Positions 32,306 through 40,585 of a stretch of 64,000 bases of DNA are shown here, piece after piece. Every line of letters starts with the position of its first letter. Within the stretch, counting starts at the first letter, position 1. The notes under the pieces were generated by a model. The model worked only from the letters and a program-made list of their open reading frames with translations, had not been told where the DNA came from and ran no database searches. The stretch is from Poriferisodalis sp965208895 (GTDB lineage: Bacteria > Actinomycetota > Acidimicrobiia > Acidimicrobiales > Poriferisodalaceae): contig NZ_OZ242363.1 of assembly GCF_965208895.1 (NCBI RefSeq), forward strand, positions 3,038,001 to 3,102,000, in the 5' to 3' direction. Made by a program: the position numbers and the translations under genes.

Positions 32306-33143
32306 GATGCCCCACGGCGGTGTTGCTGGCAGGTACGTGGTACAGGCGGTGCGCCTCGGTGGGCGCCGGGCCGCCGTTGAGGTCGGCGAGCGCGCCGCGA
32401 GCGGTGAGCCACATGACGAGCTCGACGCCTTCGGAGCCCGCCTCGCGCAAGTAGTCGACGTTGGGGACGTCGGCCATGCCTTCGGGGTCGTTGATCATGC
32501 GCTCGAGGAAGGCGTGGTCCCATTCGGGGTTGATCAGGCCGGCGCGGGCGCCCTGTAGCTGGTGGCTCATGCCGCCGGTGCCCCAGATCTGGACGTTGAG
32601 GTCGTCGTCGAAGGTCTCGACCGCGGCTCGGATCGCTTTGCCGAGTTCGAGGCAACGGCGGCCGGTCGGGGCGGGGTGCTGGATGACGTTGATGGCCAGG
32701 GGCACGACCTTGGTCGGCCAGGCGGCGGGCTGGTCGTACATCATCGAGAGGGGCACGGTGAGGCCGTGATCGACGGTCATCTCGTTCACGAGCGTGAGGT
32801 CGAAGCCGGCCGGGATCACCGATTGTGCGAGGTGTGCCGAGAGTTCCGGATGGCCTTCGACGATCGGGACCGGGCGTGGTCCCCAGCCTTCGTCGGTGGG
32901 CTGGTACGAGGCGGCCATGCCCAGCGCGAACGTCGGGATCATCTCCATCGAGAAGGCGTTGCCGTGGTCGTTGTAGACGAGGATCACGACGTCGGTCGGG
33001 TTGTCGGCGATCCACTGACGCGAGGTCTTCAGACCTTCGAAGAGGGGCTGCCAGTAGGGCTCTTCGGTGAGGCCCTTGTCGACCGCCGCGCCGATGGCCG
33101 GTACGTGCGACATGAACAGGCCGGCGGTGATGCGAGCGCTCAT
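32286..33143 (-). CDS. ligB: Protocatechuate 4,5-dioxygenase beta subunit (LigB type)
   Basis: 285-residue class III extradiol dioxygenase catalytic subunit. His13 in FMSHVPAIG and His60 in LVYNDHGNAF fit the LigB Fe(II) ligands, with a later Glu in the INPEWDHAFLE region; WGTGGMSHQLQGARAG and AIN-x-HPAPTGRRC match LigB. It cleaves protocatechuate (or gallate) next to a hydroxyl to the 4-carboxy-2-hydroxymuconate semialdehyde. The ATG at 33143 overlaps the ligA stop (ATGA). It ends in the convergent hydrolase gene. No cofactor maturation gene is needed. Confidence 0.9.
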   Translation of the reverse strand: MSARITAGLFMSHVPAIGAAVDKGLTEEPYWQPLFEGLKTSRQWIADNPTDVVILVYNDHGNAFSMEMIPTFALGMAASYQPTDEGWGPRPVPIVEGHPELSAHLAQSVIPAGFDLTLVNEMTVDHGLTVPLSMMYDQPAAWPTKVVPLAINVIQHPAPTGRRCLELGKAIRAAVETFDDDLNVQIWGTGGMSHQLQGARAGLINPEWDHAFLERMINDPEGMADVPNVDYLREAGSEGVELVMWLTARGALADLNGGPAPTEAHRLYHVPASNTAVGHLILENA

Positions 33144-33538
33144 GCTCGGTCCTCCCACTCGTGGAGGTAGCGGTTGCCTTCGATGCTGCGACCGCCGTTG
33201 ACCATCATCTCGGCGTGGCCGGCCGCGTCCTTGTCGGTCATCGACGACACGATCTCGACATAGCTCTTGCCTTCGGTCGCGCCGATCTTGGCCACGAAGT
33301 AGATGTTGCCGCCGAGCTCGAGGATGCGGTTGAAGTCGCGATCGAGGACCGCCTGCTTCTGGTCTTCGGTCATGTCCCACTCGTCGAGGTAGGCCCGCTC
33401 GTCGGCCATGAACCGATCGCGGTTCTCGGCGTGCATGAGCGATTGGGCCATCTGGTTGAGGTGGTAGCCGAGTCGGGCTTGGTCGGCATCGAACACGGTC
33501 GTGCCGGGAATGTCGAGATACGGCTTCTCGATCGCCAT
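33140..33538 (-). CDS. ligA: Protocatechuate 4,5-dioxygenase alpha subunit (LigA type)
   Basis: 132-residue all-helical small subunit: AIEKPYLDIPGTTVFD, then LGYHLNQMAQSLMHAENRDRF and AVLDRDFNRILELGGNIYFV, the LigA signature, and a C-terminal extension ending in RSIEGNRYLHEWEDRA that is also typical. It caps the LigB active site. Overlap ATGA with ligB; 44 nt downstream of the GntR gene on the same strand, so regulator-ligA-ligB probably form one transcript. Confidence 0.9.
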   Translation of the reverse strand: MAIEKPYLDIPGTTVFDADQARLGYHLNQMAQSLMHAENRDRFMADERAYLDEWDMTEDQKQAVLDRDFNRILELGGNIYFVAKIGATEGKSYVEIVSSMTDKDAAGHAEMMVNGGRSIEGNRYLHEWEDRA

Positions 33539-33582
33539 CTGACGGACCTCCGTTGCGTCTGTCCCCGAATCGGAGAGTCGGG

Positions 33583-34221
33583 CTAGCCCTGGGTGTCACC
33601 CCAGCGCGACAGCACCTCGATCACCGAGGAGAGGTGGTCGTGCATCGCTTGCGCCGCGGCGTCCTCGTCGCGGGCGACGACTGCTTGGACGATGGCTCGA
33701 TGCTCACCGAGCGACTCGCCTGACCGCCCCGGCATCAGGGCGAGCCGGTACTGGTGGTGAGCGGCGCGGTCTCGGAGGTTGGCCACGAGCTGCGAAGCGA
33801 CCTCGTGGCCGCTCATCTCGCGGAGGCGGCGGTGCAGGACCGCGTTGAGTTCGGAGTAGGCGTGGCCTTGGACGCTGTTCGTGGCCGCTTCCATGTCGGC
33901 GATGATCTGCTGCAGGTCGGCGTGGTCGGCCGCGGTTGCGTGGCGCGCGGCTTGGGCAGCGATCAGCGACTCGAGGACCGAGCGGGCTTCGGTGATCTGG
34001 ATCGCCTCGCGGATCGAGATGCGCCGGACCGTTGCCCCGCGGTTTGCCTCGCGCACGACCAGGCCCTCCGACGTCAGCTCGACCAATGCGGAGCGGATCG
34101 CGGCGCGGCCGACCGAGTACTGCTCGGCCAACGAGACCTCGAGCAGCCGGTCGCCGGGTTCGAAGCGGCCTTTGAGGATGTCGTGGCGCAGGGCGTCGGT
34201 GATGGTGTCGGCGTTACTCAT
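33583..34221 (-). CDS. GntR-family regulator, FCD subfamily
   Basis: 212-residue regulator. The winged helix (residues 1-70) reads TDALRHDILKGRFEPGDRLL, SLAEQYSVGRAAIRSALVEL and GLVVREANRGATVRRIS; the all-helical FCD ligand domain has the metal-binding Asp/His pattern (ARSVLESLIAAQAARH, LNAVLHRRLREMSGH, LGEHRAIVQAVVARDEDAA). The ATG at 34221 is chosen over the long ORF start at 34653, whose extra part is shadow. Upstream of ligA-ligB and divergent from ligC, it is the likely protocatechuate-pathway controller, sensing an acid intermediate. Confidence 0.9.
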   Translation of the reverse strand: MSNADTITDALRHDILKGRFEPGDRLLEVSLAEQYSVGRAAIRSALVELTSEGLVVREANRGATVRRISIREAIQITEARSVLESLIAAQAARHATAADHADLQQIIADMEAATNSVQGHAYSELNAVLHRRLREMSGHEVASQLVANLRDRAAHHQYRLALMPGRSGESLGEHRAIVQAVVARDEDAAAQAMHDHLSSVIEVLSRWGDTQG

Positions 34222-34337
34222 CTTCAGGAGAAGGTATAGAGGACCTGAGGATTGTCGACGAGGATACGGTTGCGCACGGCTTCGTCGAGGGCGTACGCGG
34301 CGACAAGGTCGAGCAGCTCGCCATTGGCCAATCTTGG

Positions 34338-34365
34338 CGAATGTCAACAAGATTGTCGACATTCG
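34338..34365. promoter_or_regulatory. Inverted repeat at the GntR-ligC divergent promoter
   Basis: CGAATGTC (34338-34345) and GACATTCG (34358-34365) are perfect arms with a 12-nt spacer. Within the right side ATTGTCGAC (34353-34361) also occurs at 34251-34259, nearer the GntR start. Both are candidate GntR operators. Confidence 0.55.
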
Positions 34366-34392
34366 GAGGGACAAGGTGCGAGGATCACAGCC

Positions 34393-35334
34393 ATGAGGAT
34401 CGCACTTGCGGGGGCCGGGGCATTCGGCCGCAAGCACCTTGACGGGCTCAAGAACATCGATGACGTCGAAGTGGTCTCGGTGATCGACCCTGTCGCCGAC
34501 GCAGCGGCGGTCGCTGCCGAGTATCGAATCCCCCATCATGGGACCGATCTGGCTGAGGCGCTGGCGATTGACGAGGTCGACGCCGTGATCCTCGCCACGC
34601 CGACGCAGATGCACGCCGCGCAGGCGATCCAGTGCATGGACGCGGGCAAGCACGTCGAGGTTGAGATCCCGTTGGCCGACTCACTCGCCGATGCGCAGGC
34701 CGTGTTGGCCAACCAGGAGCAGGCGGGCCTGGTTGCGATGGTCGGTCACACCCGACGGTTCAACCCGTCGCATCAGTGGGTTCACAACAAGATCACGGCG
34801 GGCGAGTTCAACATCCAGCAGATGGACGTGCAGACATACTTCTTCCGGCGCACCAACACCAACGCGCTGGGTGAACCTCGGTCGTGGACCGACCACCTGC
34901 TCTGGCACCACGCCGCGCACACCGTCGACCTGTTCGTATATCAGGCCGGCGAACCGATCGTCGCGGCCAATGTGCTCGAAGGTCCGCACCATCGCGACCT
35001 CGGCATCGCTATGGACATGTCGATCCAGATGAAGACCGCAAGCGGCGCGATCCTCACGCTCTCGCTCTCGTTCAACAACGACGGTCCGCTCGGCACGTTC
35101 TTCCGCTACATCGGCGACACCGGCACCTACATCGCCCGCTACGACGACCTGGTCGATGGCCGAGAGGAACCGATCGACGTCTCGCAGGTCGATGTCTCGA
35201 TGAACGGCATCGAGCTCCAGGACCGCGAGTTCATCGCGGCGATCCGCGAGGGCCGGGAACCCAACAGCTCGGTCCGGCAGGTCATGAGCTGTTATGAGTG
35301 GCTGCACAAGCTCGAACAGCAGCTACAGGGCTGA
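34393..35334 (+). CDS. ligC: 4-carboxy-2-hydroxymuconate-6-semialdehyde dehydrogenase (LigC type)
   Basis: 313-residue Gfo/Idh/MocA oxidoreductase. MRIALAGAGAFGRKHLDGLK gives the nucleotide fold; VILATPTQMHAAQAI, KHVEVEIPLADSLADA, GHTRRFNPSHQWVHNKI, FNIQQMDVQTYFFRRTN and WTDHLLWHHAAHTVDLF match LigC of Sphingobium-type protocatechuate 4,5-cleavage very closely. It oxidises the ring-cleavage product to 2-pyrone-4,6-dicarboxylate. The next steps (LigI, LigU, LigJ, LigK) are not in the window, so they must be elsewhere. The ATG at 34393 follows the operator; stop to sulfatase start is 6 nt. Confidence 0.93.
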   Translation: MRIALAGAGAFGRKHLDGLKNIDDVEVVSVIDPVADAAAVAAEYRIPHHGTDLAEALAIDEVDAVILATPTQMHAAQAIQCMDAGKHVEVEIPLADSLADAQAVLANQEQAGLVAMVGHTRRFNPSHQWVHNKITAGEFNIQQMDVQTYFFRRTNTNALGEPRSWTDHLLWHHAAHTVDLFVYQAGEPIVAANVLEGPHHRDLGIAMDMSIQMKTASGAILTLSLSFNNDGPLGTFFRYIGDTGTYIARYDDLVDGREEPIDVSQVDVSMNGIELQDREFIAAIREGREPNSSVRQVMSCYEWLHKLEQQLQG

Positions 35335-35340
35335 GTCGCG

Positions 35341-36804
35341 GTGCCGAATCTGCTGCTGATCACGAGTGATCAGCACAATCCGTTCGTCACCGGCTACGCG
35401 GGCGATCCGCTGGCCCGCACGCCCAACCTCGACGCGCTCGCCGAGGCCGGCATCACGTTCAGCGCCGCGTACACCAACAGTCCGATCTGCATGCCGGCTC
35501 GGGCGTCGCTGGCGACCGGGCGGTACAGCTCGGCGATCGGCGCATACGACAACGGCGCGCCGTACCAGCGTGAACAGGCCGAGAGCCTCGGCCATCGGCT
35601 CCGCGCCAATGCTCGACCCGCCGTCACGTTCGGCAAGCTCCACTTCGACGACGAAACCGACTCGGGATTCGATGCCTACCTGCCCCTGCAGGCGAAGCGC
35701 GGCTACCTGGGTGCTCGCGTCGGCTGGGCGCGCGGGAACGCCCCACCCAGCTCGATCATGCCGGACCACGTCCGCGATGCGGGTGTGGGCGTGTCCGAAT
35801 ACGAGCTCTACGACCGCCACACCACGCAGGCCGCCTGCCGCTGGTTGACCACCGACGCACCCTGCGACACGCCGTGGTTCGCGCATGTGTCGTTCGCCTA
35901 CCCGCACTACCCATTCCGGGCGCCAGCCGACTCATTGCCGGCCGACGACGTTGACGTACCCTTGCCGCCGGCCTGGCGCCCCGAGGACTGGCCGCACAAT
36001 CGGGAGCTCGACGAGCACCGCCGCATGATGGGCATCGACGCCGAGCCGTTCACCGAAGACGAGCTGCGTCAGCTGCGGTGGGTCTACACGGCGATGGTGC
36101 AGTTCGTCGACCACCAGGTCGGCGAGGTGTTGGCCGCGCTCGACGGGTCGGGTGCGGCCGACGACACCGTCGTGATCTACACCTCAGACCACGGCGACAT
36201 GCTCGGCGGTCACGGCTTCGCGATGAAGAGCCTCATGTACGACGCCTCGGCCCGGGTGCCGATGCTCATCATCGGCCCCGGCGTGGGTCGCGATGCGGTC
36301 GAAGGCGCCGCGGTCTCGCTCGTCGATGTGTACCCCACGGCCGTCGACGTGATGGGGCTTCCCGCGATCGATGCCGACGCCGAACTGCCCGGCGCGTCGC
36401 TGCGAGACGTCGCTGCGGATCGAATCGCCTTCTCCGAATACCACGGCCCCAGTTCGACGGCCGCGTCGTACCTGATTCGGCGCGACCGGTGGAAGTACGT
36501 CGCGCACATGGCCGCCGGCACCCGACCACAACTCTTCGATCTCGTCGCCGATCCGCACGAACTCGACGACCGCGTCGACGCCGAACCCGACATCGCTGCA
36601 GACCTCGACGCCGAGCTGCACTCGATACTCGACCCCGAAGCGACCGATCTCCGAATCCGTGCCGGCCAGGCGGAGCAACTTGCCGCAGCCGAGCCCCCTC
36701 CTGCCGGTCGGGCGCCGAAGCGCACGGCGTACGGCACGCTGGCGAAGGGATGGTCGGTTCCCTCGCCCGCGATCATGGCGATCGTCGACCCCGACGGACC
36801 CTGA
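35341..36804 (+). CDS. Sulfatase (formylglycine type)
   Basis: 487-residue sulfatase, GTG start 6 nt after ligC. NLLLITSDQHNPFVTGY supplies the metal Asp; C50-MPAR is the canonical CxPxR site; YTSDHGDMLGGHGF holds the second metal pair. The middle differs from the other three sulfatases and it has the closest classical site. Because it is in the ligC transcript, a sulfated protocatechuate-, vanillate- or catechol-type substrate that feeds the ring-cleavage route is a good hypothesis. No signal peptide. Confidence 0.9.
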   Translation: MPNLLLITSDQHNPFVTGYAGDPLARTPNLDALAEAGITFSAAYTNSPICMPARASLATGRYSSAIGAYDNGAPYQREQAESLGHRLRANARPAVTFGKLHFDDETDSGFDAYLPLQAKRGYLGARVGWARGNAPPSSIMPDHVRDAGVGVSEYELYDRHTTQAACRWLTTDAPCDTPWFAHVSFAYPHYPFRAPADSLPADDVDVPLPPAWRPEDWPHNRELDEHRRMMGIDAEPFTEDELRQLRWVYTAMVQFVDHQVGEVLAALDGSGAADDTVVIYTSDHGDMLGGHGFAMKSLMYDASARVPMLIIGPGVGRDAVEGAAVSLVDVYPTAVDVMGLPAIDADAELPGASLRDVAADRIAFSEYHGPSSTAASYLIRRDRWKYVAHMAAGTRPQLFDLVADPHELDDRVDAEPDIAADLDAELHSILDPEATDLRIRAGQAEQLAAAEPPPAGRAPKRTAYGTLAKGWSVPSPAIMAIVDPDGP

Positions 36805-36842
36805 CGCGGCGCTGGGAGCGGTCAGTCCTTGGTCAGATTCTC

Positions 36843-37007
36843 ATGCACTTCGCGGCGCTGCATCAGATCGAGTGGCAGGACTACCTCCAGCAGATGCGCG
36901 ACGGCGTGGAGTTGTACGGCCCGGTCCGCGAGGGCGTCTATGCCATGACCGGCTACGAAGGCACTCGGGCCCACAGCGAATCGCTCGGCCAGGAAGGAGG
37001 CATCTGA
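36843..37007 (+). CDS. Short ORF coupled to a shortened LigB-like gene
   Basis: 54-codon frame: MHFAALHQIEWQDYLQQMRD followed by GVELYGPVREGVYAMTGYEG and a tail ending GQEGGI. GGAAGGAGG precedes the next start at 37007 with overlapping TGATG. It is not recognised; the arrangement (small subunit then LigB-like) mimics ligA-ligB, so it may be a worn LigA-type subunit. Confidence 0.45.
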   Translation: MHFAALHQIEWQDYLQQMRDGVELYGPVREGVYAMTGYEGTRAHSESLGQEGGI

Positions 37008-37300
37008 TGCCGCTCGTCTACGCGGGTGTGTGCAGCCACGCCCCCGGGAGGATCAACTACGAGTGGGACCTCGATTTCTTGGATCGCTGGTGCCGCAACG
37101 ACCGTGATGCCCTCCTCGACTACGACGACCTCAACGTCTACGTCGATGCCGGCCAGGGCGGGTTCGAGATCCGCACCTTCGTGGCGGTGAGCGCGGCGGC
37201 AGGTGGAGCCCAAGGCACCGTTCATTTCTGTGAGCCGATCCCGATCTTCGCCGTCAGCTGCACGGTCGCCAGCTACGACCTCAGCCCCCAGGAGGCCTGA
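37007..37300 (+). pseudogene. LigB-like dioxygenase with a large internal deletion
   Basis: 97-residue frame. Residues 1-14 are a LigB-type start (MPLVYAGVCSHAPG, with the first iron His), then the text jumps to RINYEWDLDFLDRWCRND, which matches the C-terminal part of the ligB product (INPEWDHAFLERMINDPE) up to the end. About 180 residues, including the second iron His, are missing, without any frame loss. It is either a deletion relic or a shortened protein with a new role. The PPOX gene starts by overlapping its stop (TGATG). Confidence 0.6.
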
Positions 37301-37740
37301 TGCGCCCGATGTCGCCAGACGAAGTGGTCGAGTTCATGACCACTGGTTCCCGCACTGGCAAGCTCGCGCTGGTGCGCAAGGACGGCAGCCCCACCGTCAC
37401 CCCGATCTGGTTCGTCGTCGATCCAGCGACCGGCGACTTTATGTTCATGACCGGCAAGGACAGCGGCAAGGCGAAGATGTTGCGGCGCGACCCGCGGGTG
37501 TCGATCTGCGTCGACCTCATGGAGATGCCGTACGCCTTCGCACGCGTGGATGGCACGGCGAGCATCATCACCTACGAACAAGATGCCGCCGCGTTGCGGC
37601 ACTGGGCGACCGAGACCTGCCGTCGCTACGTCGGCGACGATCGGGCCGAAGCGTTCGGGATTCGCAATAGCGGCGCCGACGAGATTCTGGTACGCGTCAC
37701 GGCGACGACGCTGGTCGGTGCGGATGGGGTGACCGACTGA
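37300..37740 (+). CDS. PPOX-class F420-dependent oxidoreductase family protein
   Basis: 146-residue split-barrel flavin/F420-binding protein: GSRTGKLALVRKDGSPTVTP, IWFVVDPATGDFMFMTGKDS, KAKMLRRDPRVSICVDL and ADEILVRVTATTLVGADG. This matches PPOX-class F420-dependent reductases of actinobacteria, although binding of F420 versus FMN cannot be decided here. It might reduce ring-cleavage or dehalogenation products. Overlaps the previous stop by 1 nt. Just after it (37741-37804) the frame DDGILKFQLVVRPG-stop looks like the tail of a lost gene. Confidence 0.83.
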   Translation: MRPMSPDEVVEFMTTGSRTGKLALVRKDGSPTVTPIWFVVDPATGDFMFMTGKDSGKAKMLRRDPRVSICVDLMEMPYAFARVDGTASIITYEQDAAALRHWATETCRRYVGDDRAEAFGIRNSGADEILVRVTATTLVGADGVTD

Positions 37741-38017
37741 TTCCGCCGGTGCCGTCGCCGACGACGGCATCCTCAAGTTCCAGCTGGTGGTTCGCCCGGG
37801 CTAGATGTCGCTTCTCGTGAGGATGTGTGTGCGTGATGCGGACGCTTCCAGCAGCGGCCGGTGAGGACCACCACGGGGCCGAGGAACCATGTGGAGATTC
37901 GCCCAAAAGCAATGTGCTGACCGCGGCGACTGCGACAGCGGCGATCTTGGCGGGGAATGAGCCCGACGGCGCGGCAGGCATGTCTTTTGGCACGACCTGA
38001 AGTCACGGTGCTGTCGT
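37741..38017. other. Gene-free stretch at the island boundary
   Basis: No complete gene. A frame ending DDGILKFQLVVRPG and a stop near 37803 looks like a C-terminal scrap of a protein. The rest shows no repeats or convincing signals. It marks the change from the catabolic genes to the mobile/defence region. Confidence 0.5.
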
Positions 38018-38821
38018 TTAACGCTGTGAGGCATCGGGTGTGATGCGTGCGACTGCGATCGTGATGTTGTCCTGGAGTCCGGCGAACCGGGCCGTGTTCA
38101 TCAGCGTGTCCGCCGCGTCCGCCGCAGAGGCGCGTCGATCTGCTGGCAGCGCGAAGCCGAGGCTGTTGTCATCAGGATCGTCGCTGAACCAACCCCGGTC
38201 GTGAGCGTCCAGAATCGGGGGGAACAATCCATCCGTGGCCAGCACGACCAGCAGGCCGCCGCCTTCGATCCAGCGATCCACGCGTTCGCTACGCACGTCG
38301 TCACCGAGATGATCCACGTCGCCGGGCGGCAGGTCGAAGCTGTCCTGGCCGGCGCGGGACATGCCGATGCAGCGGCTGATGAACCCGAAGGGGTCATTGT
38401 GCGGGGTGCTGTGCCAACCCGGTCCGTCGCCGAGGGGAACCACGAATCCCATCGAGTCCCCGACCCACGACAGCAGCAACCCTCGTTGGGGCGTCCATGA
38501 CGCGACGACCAGCGTGGTGAGCGCGATTGCCGACGACAGCCCCTCGTTGTGGGAGCGCGTCTCTGGGTGCAGCGCCCACGCCGCCGCATTCGCCGCGTCG
38601 AACGCGGCCGTCATCTCGGCGACGGTGGCGATGCGCTCGGGCAGCGCGTCAACCGCGGCCTGCGCGGCTTCGTCGCCGAACGGGTGCCCGCCGAGCCCGT
38701 CTGCCACAGCGATCACCCACGATCCGTCAGTGTTCTCGACAGAGCGGACGCGGTCTTCCTGGCGGTCTCGGAGACCGATCTCAGTGCGGGTCGCAATGTC
38801 GCTAATCAAGTCCGCGGTCAT
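38018..38821 (-). CDS. PP2C-family serine/threonine phosphatase
   Basis: 267-residue metal-dependent phosphatase; the ATG at 38821 is used, since the start at 38878 adds an unrelated tail. Motifs: TRTEIGLRDRQEDR (first Arg/Asp), VIAVADGLGGHPFGDEAA (metal Asp, DGxGG), LLLSWVGDSMGFV, VVLATDGLFPPI and FAGLQDNITIAVARI (last Asp of DN). It would dephosphorylate regulatory proteins, as partner of Ser/Thr kinases, or act in a defence/stress setting. No kinase is next to it; the gene is alone. Confidence 0.88.
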   Translation of the reverse strand: MTADLISDIATRTEIGLRDRQEDRVRSVENTDGSWVIAVADGLGGHPFGDEAAQAAVDALPERIATVAEMTAAFDAANAAAWALHPETRSHNEGLSSAIALTTLVVASWTPQRGLLLSWVGDSMGFVVPLGDGPGWHSTPHNDPFGFISRCIGMSRAGQDSFDLPPGDVDHLGDDVRSERVDRWIEGGGLLVVLATDGLFPPILDAHDRGWFSDDPDDNSLGFALPADRRASAADAADTLMNTARFAGLQDNITIAVARITPDASQR

Positions 38822-38826
38822 GTCCA

Positions 38827-39057
38827 GTGCCCAATTCGAGTGCTGCCGCGACCGTACCGAGGAGATGCGACATCTCAAGAACGCATTTCACGGACCGCCT
38901 CGCAAACTCCCGCGCCGTCGTCGGAAGCATCTTCGTGTCCCTCGTCACCGGTCATCTCTTGCCGGCGCGATGGTGGCTGCTCGTGCCGTATTCCGCAGGG
39001 GCGCTGCAAGCACTCATCTGGTGCTGGCTGCCGATGATTCCCAAAGGAACGTGCTGA
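38827..39057 (+). CDS. Small hydrophobic ORF, doubtful
   Basis: 76-codon frame with a hydrophobic stretch (VVGSIFVSLVTGHLLPARWW, then LLVPYSAGALQALIWC). It is divergent from the phosphatase with only 5 nt between starts, which leaves little promoter. It could be a membrane-protein scrap. Listed because nothing else explains the stretch. Confidence 0.25.
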   Translation: MPNSSAAATVPRRCDISRTHFTDRLANSRAVVGSIFVSLVTGHLLPARWWLLVPYSAGALQALIWCWLPMIPKGTC

Positions 39058-39080
39058 ATGCGAGAACTCAGCGGCGCCCT

Positions 39081-39100
39081 TCAGCTTCGGGCGAAGCTGA
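39081..39100. terminator. Small hairpin before the toxin-antitoxin pair
   Basis: TCAGCTTC-GGGC-GAAGCTGA, perfect 8-bp stem with a tetraloop. No T-tract. Probably insulates the toxin-antitoxin operon. The remaining bases to 39244 show only the promoter described with the antitoxin. Confidence 0.4.
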
Positions 39101-39244
39101 GCAGCGGGGAGATGTCTCGGCGGTCGGCGGTGCGCAGCGCTCGGATCCAGCCCTTGTTCGGCCTCGCCAGATCGGGCACGCGCGAGAGGCGAATGGCTAC
39201 CAGGACGCCTGTGTGCGGCATTCACGATAGGTATACTCATTGGT

Positions 39245-39466
39245 ATGCACGGGTCGACTACCATCAAGGTCTCGGTGCGGACCCGGGATGCCTTGCGTCA
39301 GCTTGCCGATCGTGAGGGGCTGACGTTCGACGCGCAGATCGAGAAGCTGATCCGGCGGGAACGCCGCCGCATCATGGGAGCTCAGCTCGCGAGCGTCCCG
39401 CTAGATGACGCCGACGAAGCCGTGCTGGATGCGTCTGCGAGCGATGTCGCCGATGCGAGCGGGTGA
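39245..39466 (+). CDS. Ribbon-helix-helix antitoxin (MazE/VapB-like)
   Basis: 73-residue protein: MHGSTTIKVSVRTRDALRQL is the RHH strand plus helix, followed by an arginine-rich turn and an acidic, flexible tail (DDADEAVLDASASDVADASG) that would wrap the toxin. A TATACT -10 box (39232-39237) lies just 7 nt before the ATG, so the mRNA is probably leaderless. The toxin frame overlaps its end by about 20 nt, normal for such pairs, and the antitoxin would repress its own promoter. Confidence 0.85.
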   Translation: MHGSTTIKVSVRTRDALRQLADREGLTFDAQIEKLIRRERRRIMGAQLASVPLDDADEAVLDASASDVADASG

Positions 39467-39767
39467 TGTCGTCCGCTGCGACTTCGGGACGCCAGCGAGG
39501 GGCGAGCCGGGCTTCGTGCGACCGGCGATCGTCGTCACGTCCGATGATGTGCTCGAGTTTCGGCAGCACGCGATCGTGGTTGTCCCGTGCACGACGACCA
39601 AGCGAGGGTGGCTGAGCGAGGTCGAAGTCGTCGGTCTCGGTGTCGCTCAAGCGCACCTGCCCACCACCCTCAGCGCCGACCGTGTCATCGAGGTCACGGG
39701 CACGAATGTCGGTCTCGTCGTGCTGCGACAGATCCGCGAACTCATCGCCGAATTGATCGGGCTCTGA
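39444..39767 (+). CDS. PemK/MazF-family mRNA interferase toxin
   Basis: 107-residue toxin from the ATG at 39444 (ATG 39453 also possible); the ORF start at 39405 lies too deep in the antitoxin. MRAGDVVRCDFGTPARGEPG, FVRPAIVVTSDDVLEF, IVVVPCTTTKR and VIEVTGTNVGLVVLRQI are the beta-barrel marks of MazF-like endoribonucleases. It would cut mRNA when antitoxin is degraded. Confidence 0.9.
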   Translation: MSPMRAGDVVRCDFGTPARGEPGFVRPAIVVTSDDVLEFRQHAIVVVPCTTTKRGWLSEVEVVGLGVAQAHLPTTLSADRVIEVTGTNVGLVVLRQIRELIAELIGL

Positions 39768-39834
39768 CCCAGCCGGCCGCCGTAGTCGAACTTCGACGGC
39801 ACGTCGCATTGGCATCTTCTGAAATAGTCGTGGC

Positions 39835-40482
39835 ATGAATTTCACGGCTGCTGAACACCTTGGGGCAGCCCGGCGTTCGCTGTCCACGACGAGCCGCGAC
39901 GGCCAGCAGATGTGGGTGGTGACGATCTCTAGAACGTTCGGCGTTGCGCCTGAGGAGCTGTGGGACGCGCTCACCGTGCCGGAGCGGATCCGGATCTGGC
40001 TCGGTCCGACCAGCGGGGACTTCCGGGTCGGCGGCCGGTTCGACATCGAGGGCAACGCCAGCGGCGACATCGTCGCCTGCGACAAGCCACGACTGATCAG
40101 CGTGACCTGGGAGTTCGACGGCGACATCAGCTGGGTGGATGCAACCCTGGCCCCATCGGGCGACCGCACCGACCTCACGCTCGAGCACGCCGCCGCGATC
40201 CCGCCTGAGTGGTGGGAGCAATACGGCGCTGGCGCGACCGGCATTGGGTGGGAACTGGCGCTGCTCGGCATCGCCGAGCACCTCGCAGCACCGGATGCAC
40301 CGCCGCTCGATCCGGCCGATCCCGCCGTCGGGGGACTGTTCAACGAGTTCATGGCCGGCAGCAGCGTCGCCTGGGCCGACACCGAGATCGCAGCCGGAGG
40401 CAACCCCGACCAAGCGCGAGCCGCCGCGGCGCGCACGCTCGCGTTCTACACCGGAACCGACAGCCCCGACGACAACGCCTAG
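39835..40482 (+). CDS. SRPBCC (AHSA1-like) domain protein
   Basis: 215-residue helix-grip protein: ISRTFGVAPEELWDALTVPERI, RIWLGPTSGDFRVGGRFDIEG, PRLISVTWEFDGDISWVDATL and LTLEHAAAIP. These are ligand- or chaperone-type domains related to ARPP/AHSA1. An extra C-terminal helical part (residues 150-215) follows. It often accompanies an ArsR regulator, which is absent here. It ends 104 nt before the shared hairpin and the convergent Fic gene. Confidence 0.85.
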   Translation: MNFTAAEHLGAARRSLSTTSRDGQQMWVVTISRTFGVAPEELWDALTVPERIRIWLGPTSGDFRVGGRFDIEGNASGDIVACDKPRLISVTWEFDGDISWVDATLAPSGDRTDLTLEHAAAIPPEWWEQYGAGATGIGWELALLGIAEHLAAPDAPPLDPADPAVGGLFNEFMAGSSVAWADTEIAAGGNPDQARAAAARTLAFYTGTDSPDDNA

Positions 40483-40585
40483 CCGGCGCGCCGCTGCTCC
40501 GGCGAGAACTTTGACCGCGCCGGCGGTGCGCGCCTCGCATCGACCGATCGTTAGCGGGCGCTTCGCTCGCCAGCATGTTTGTACC

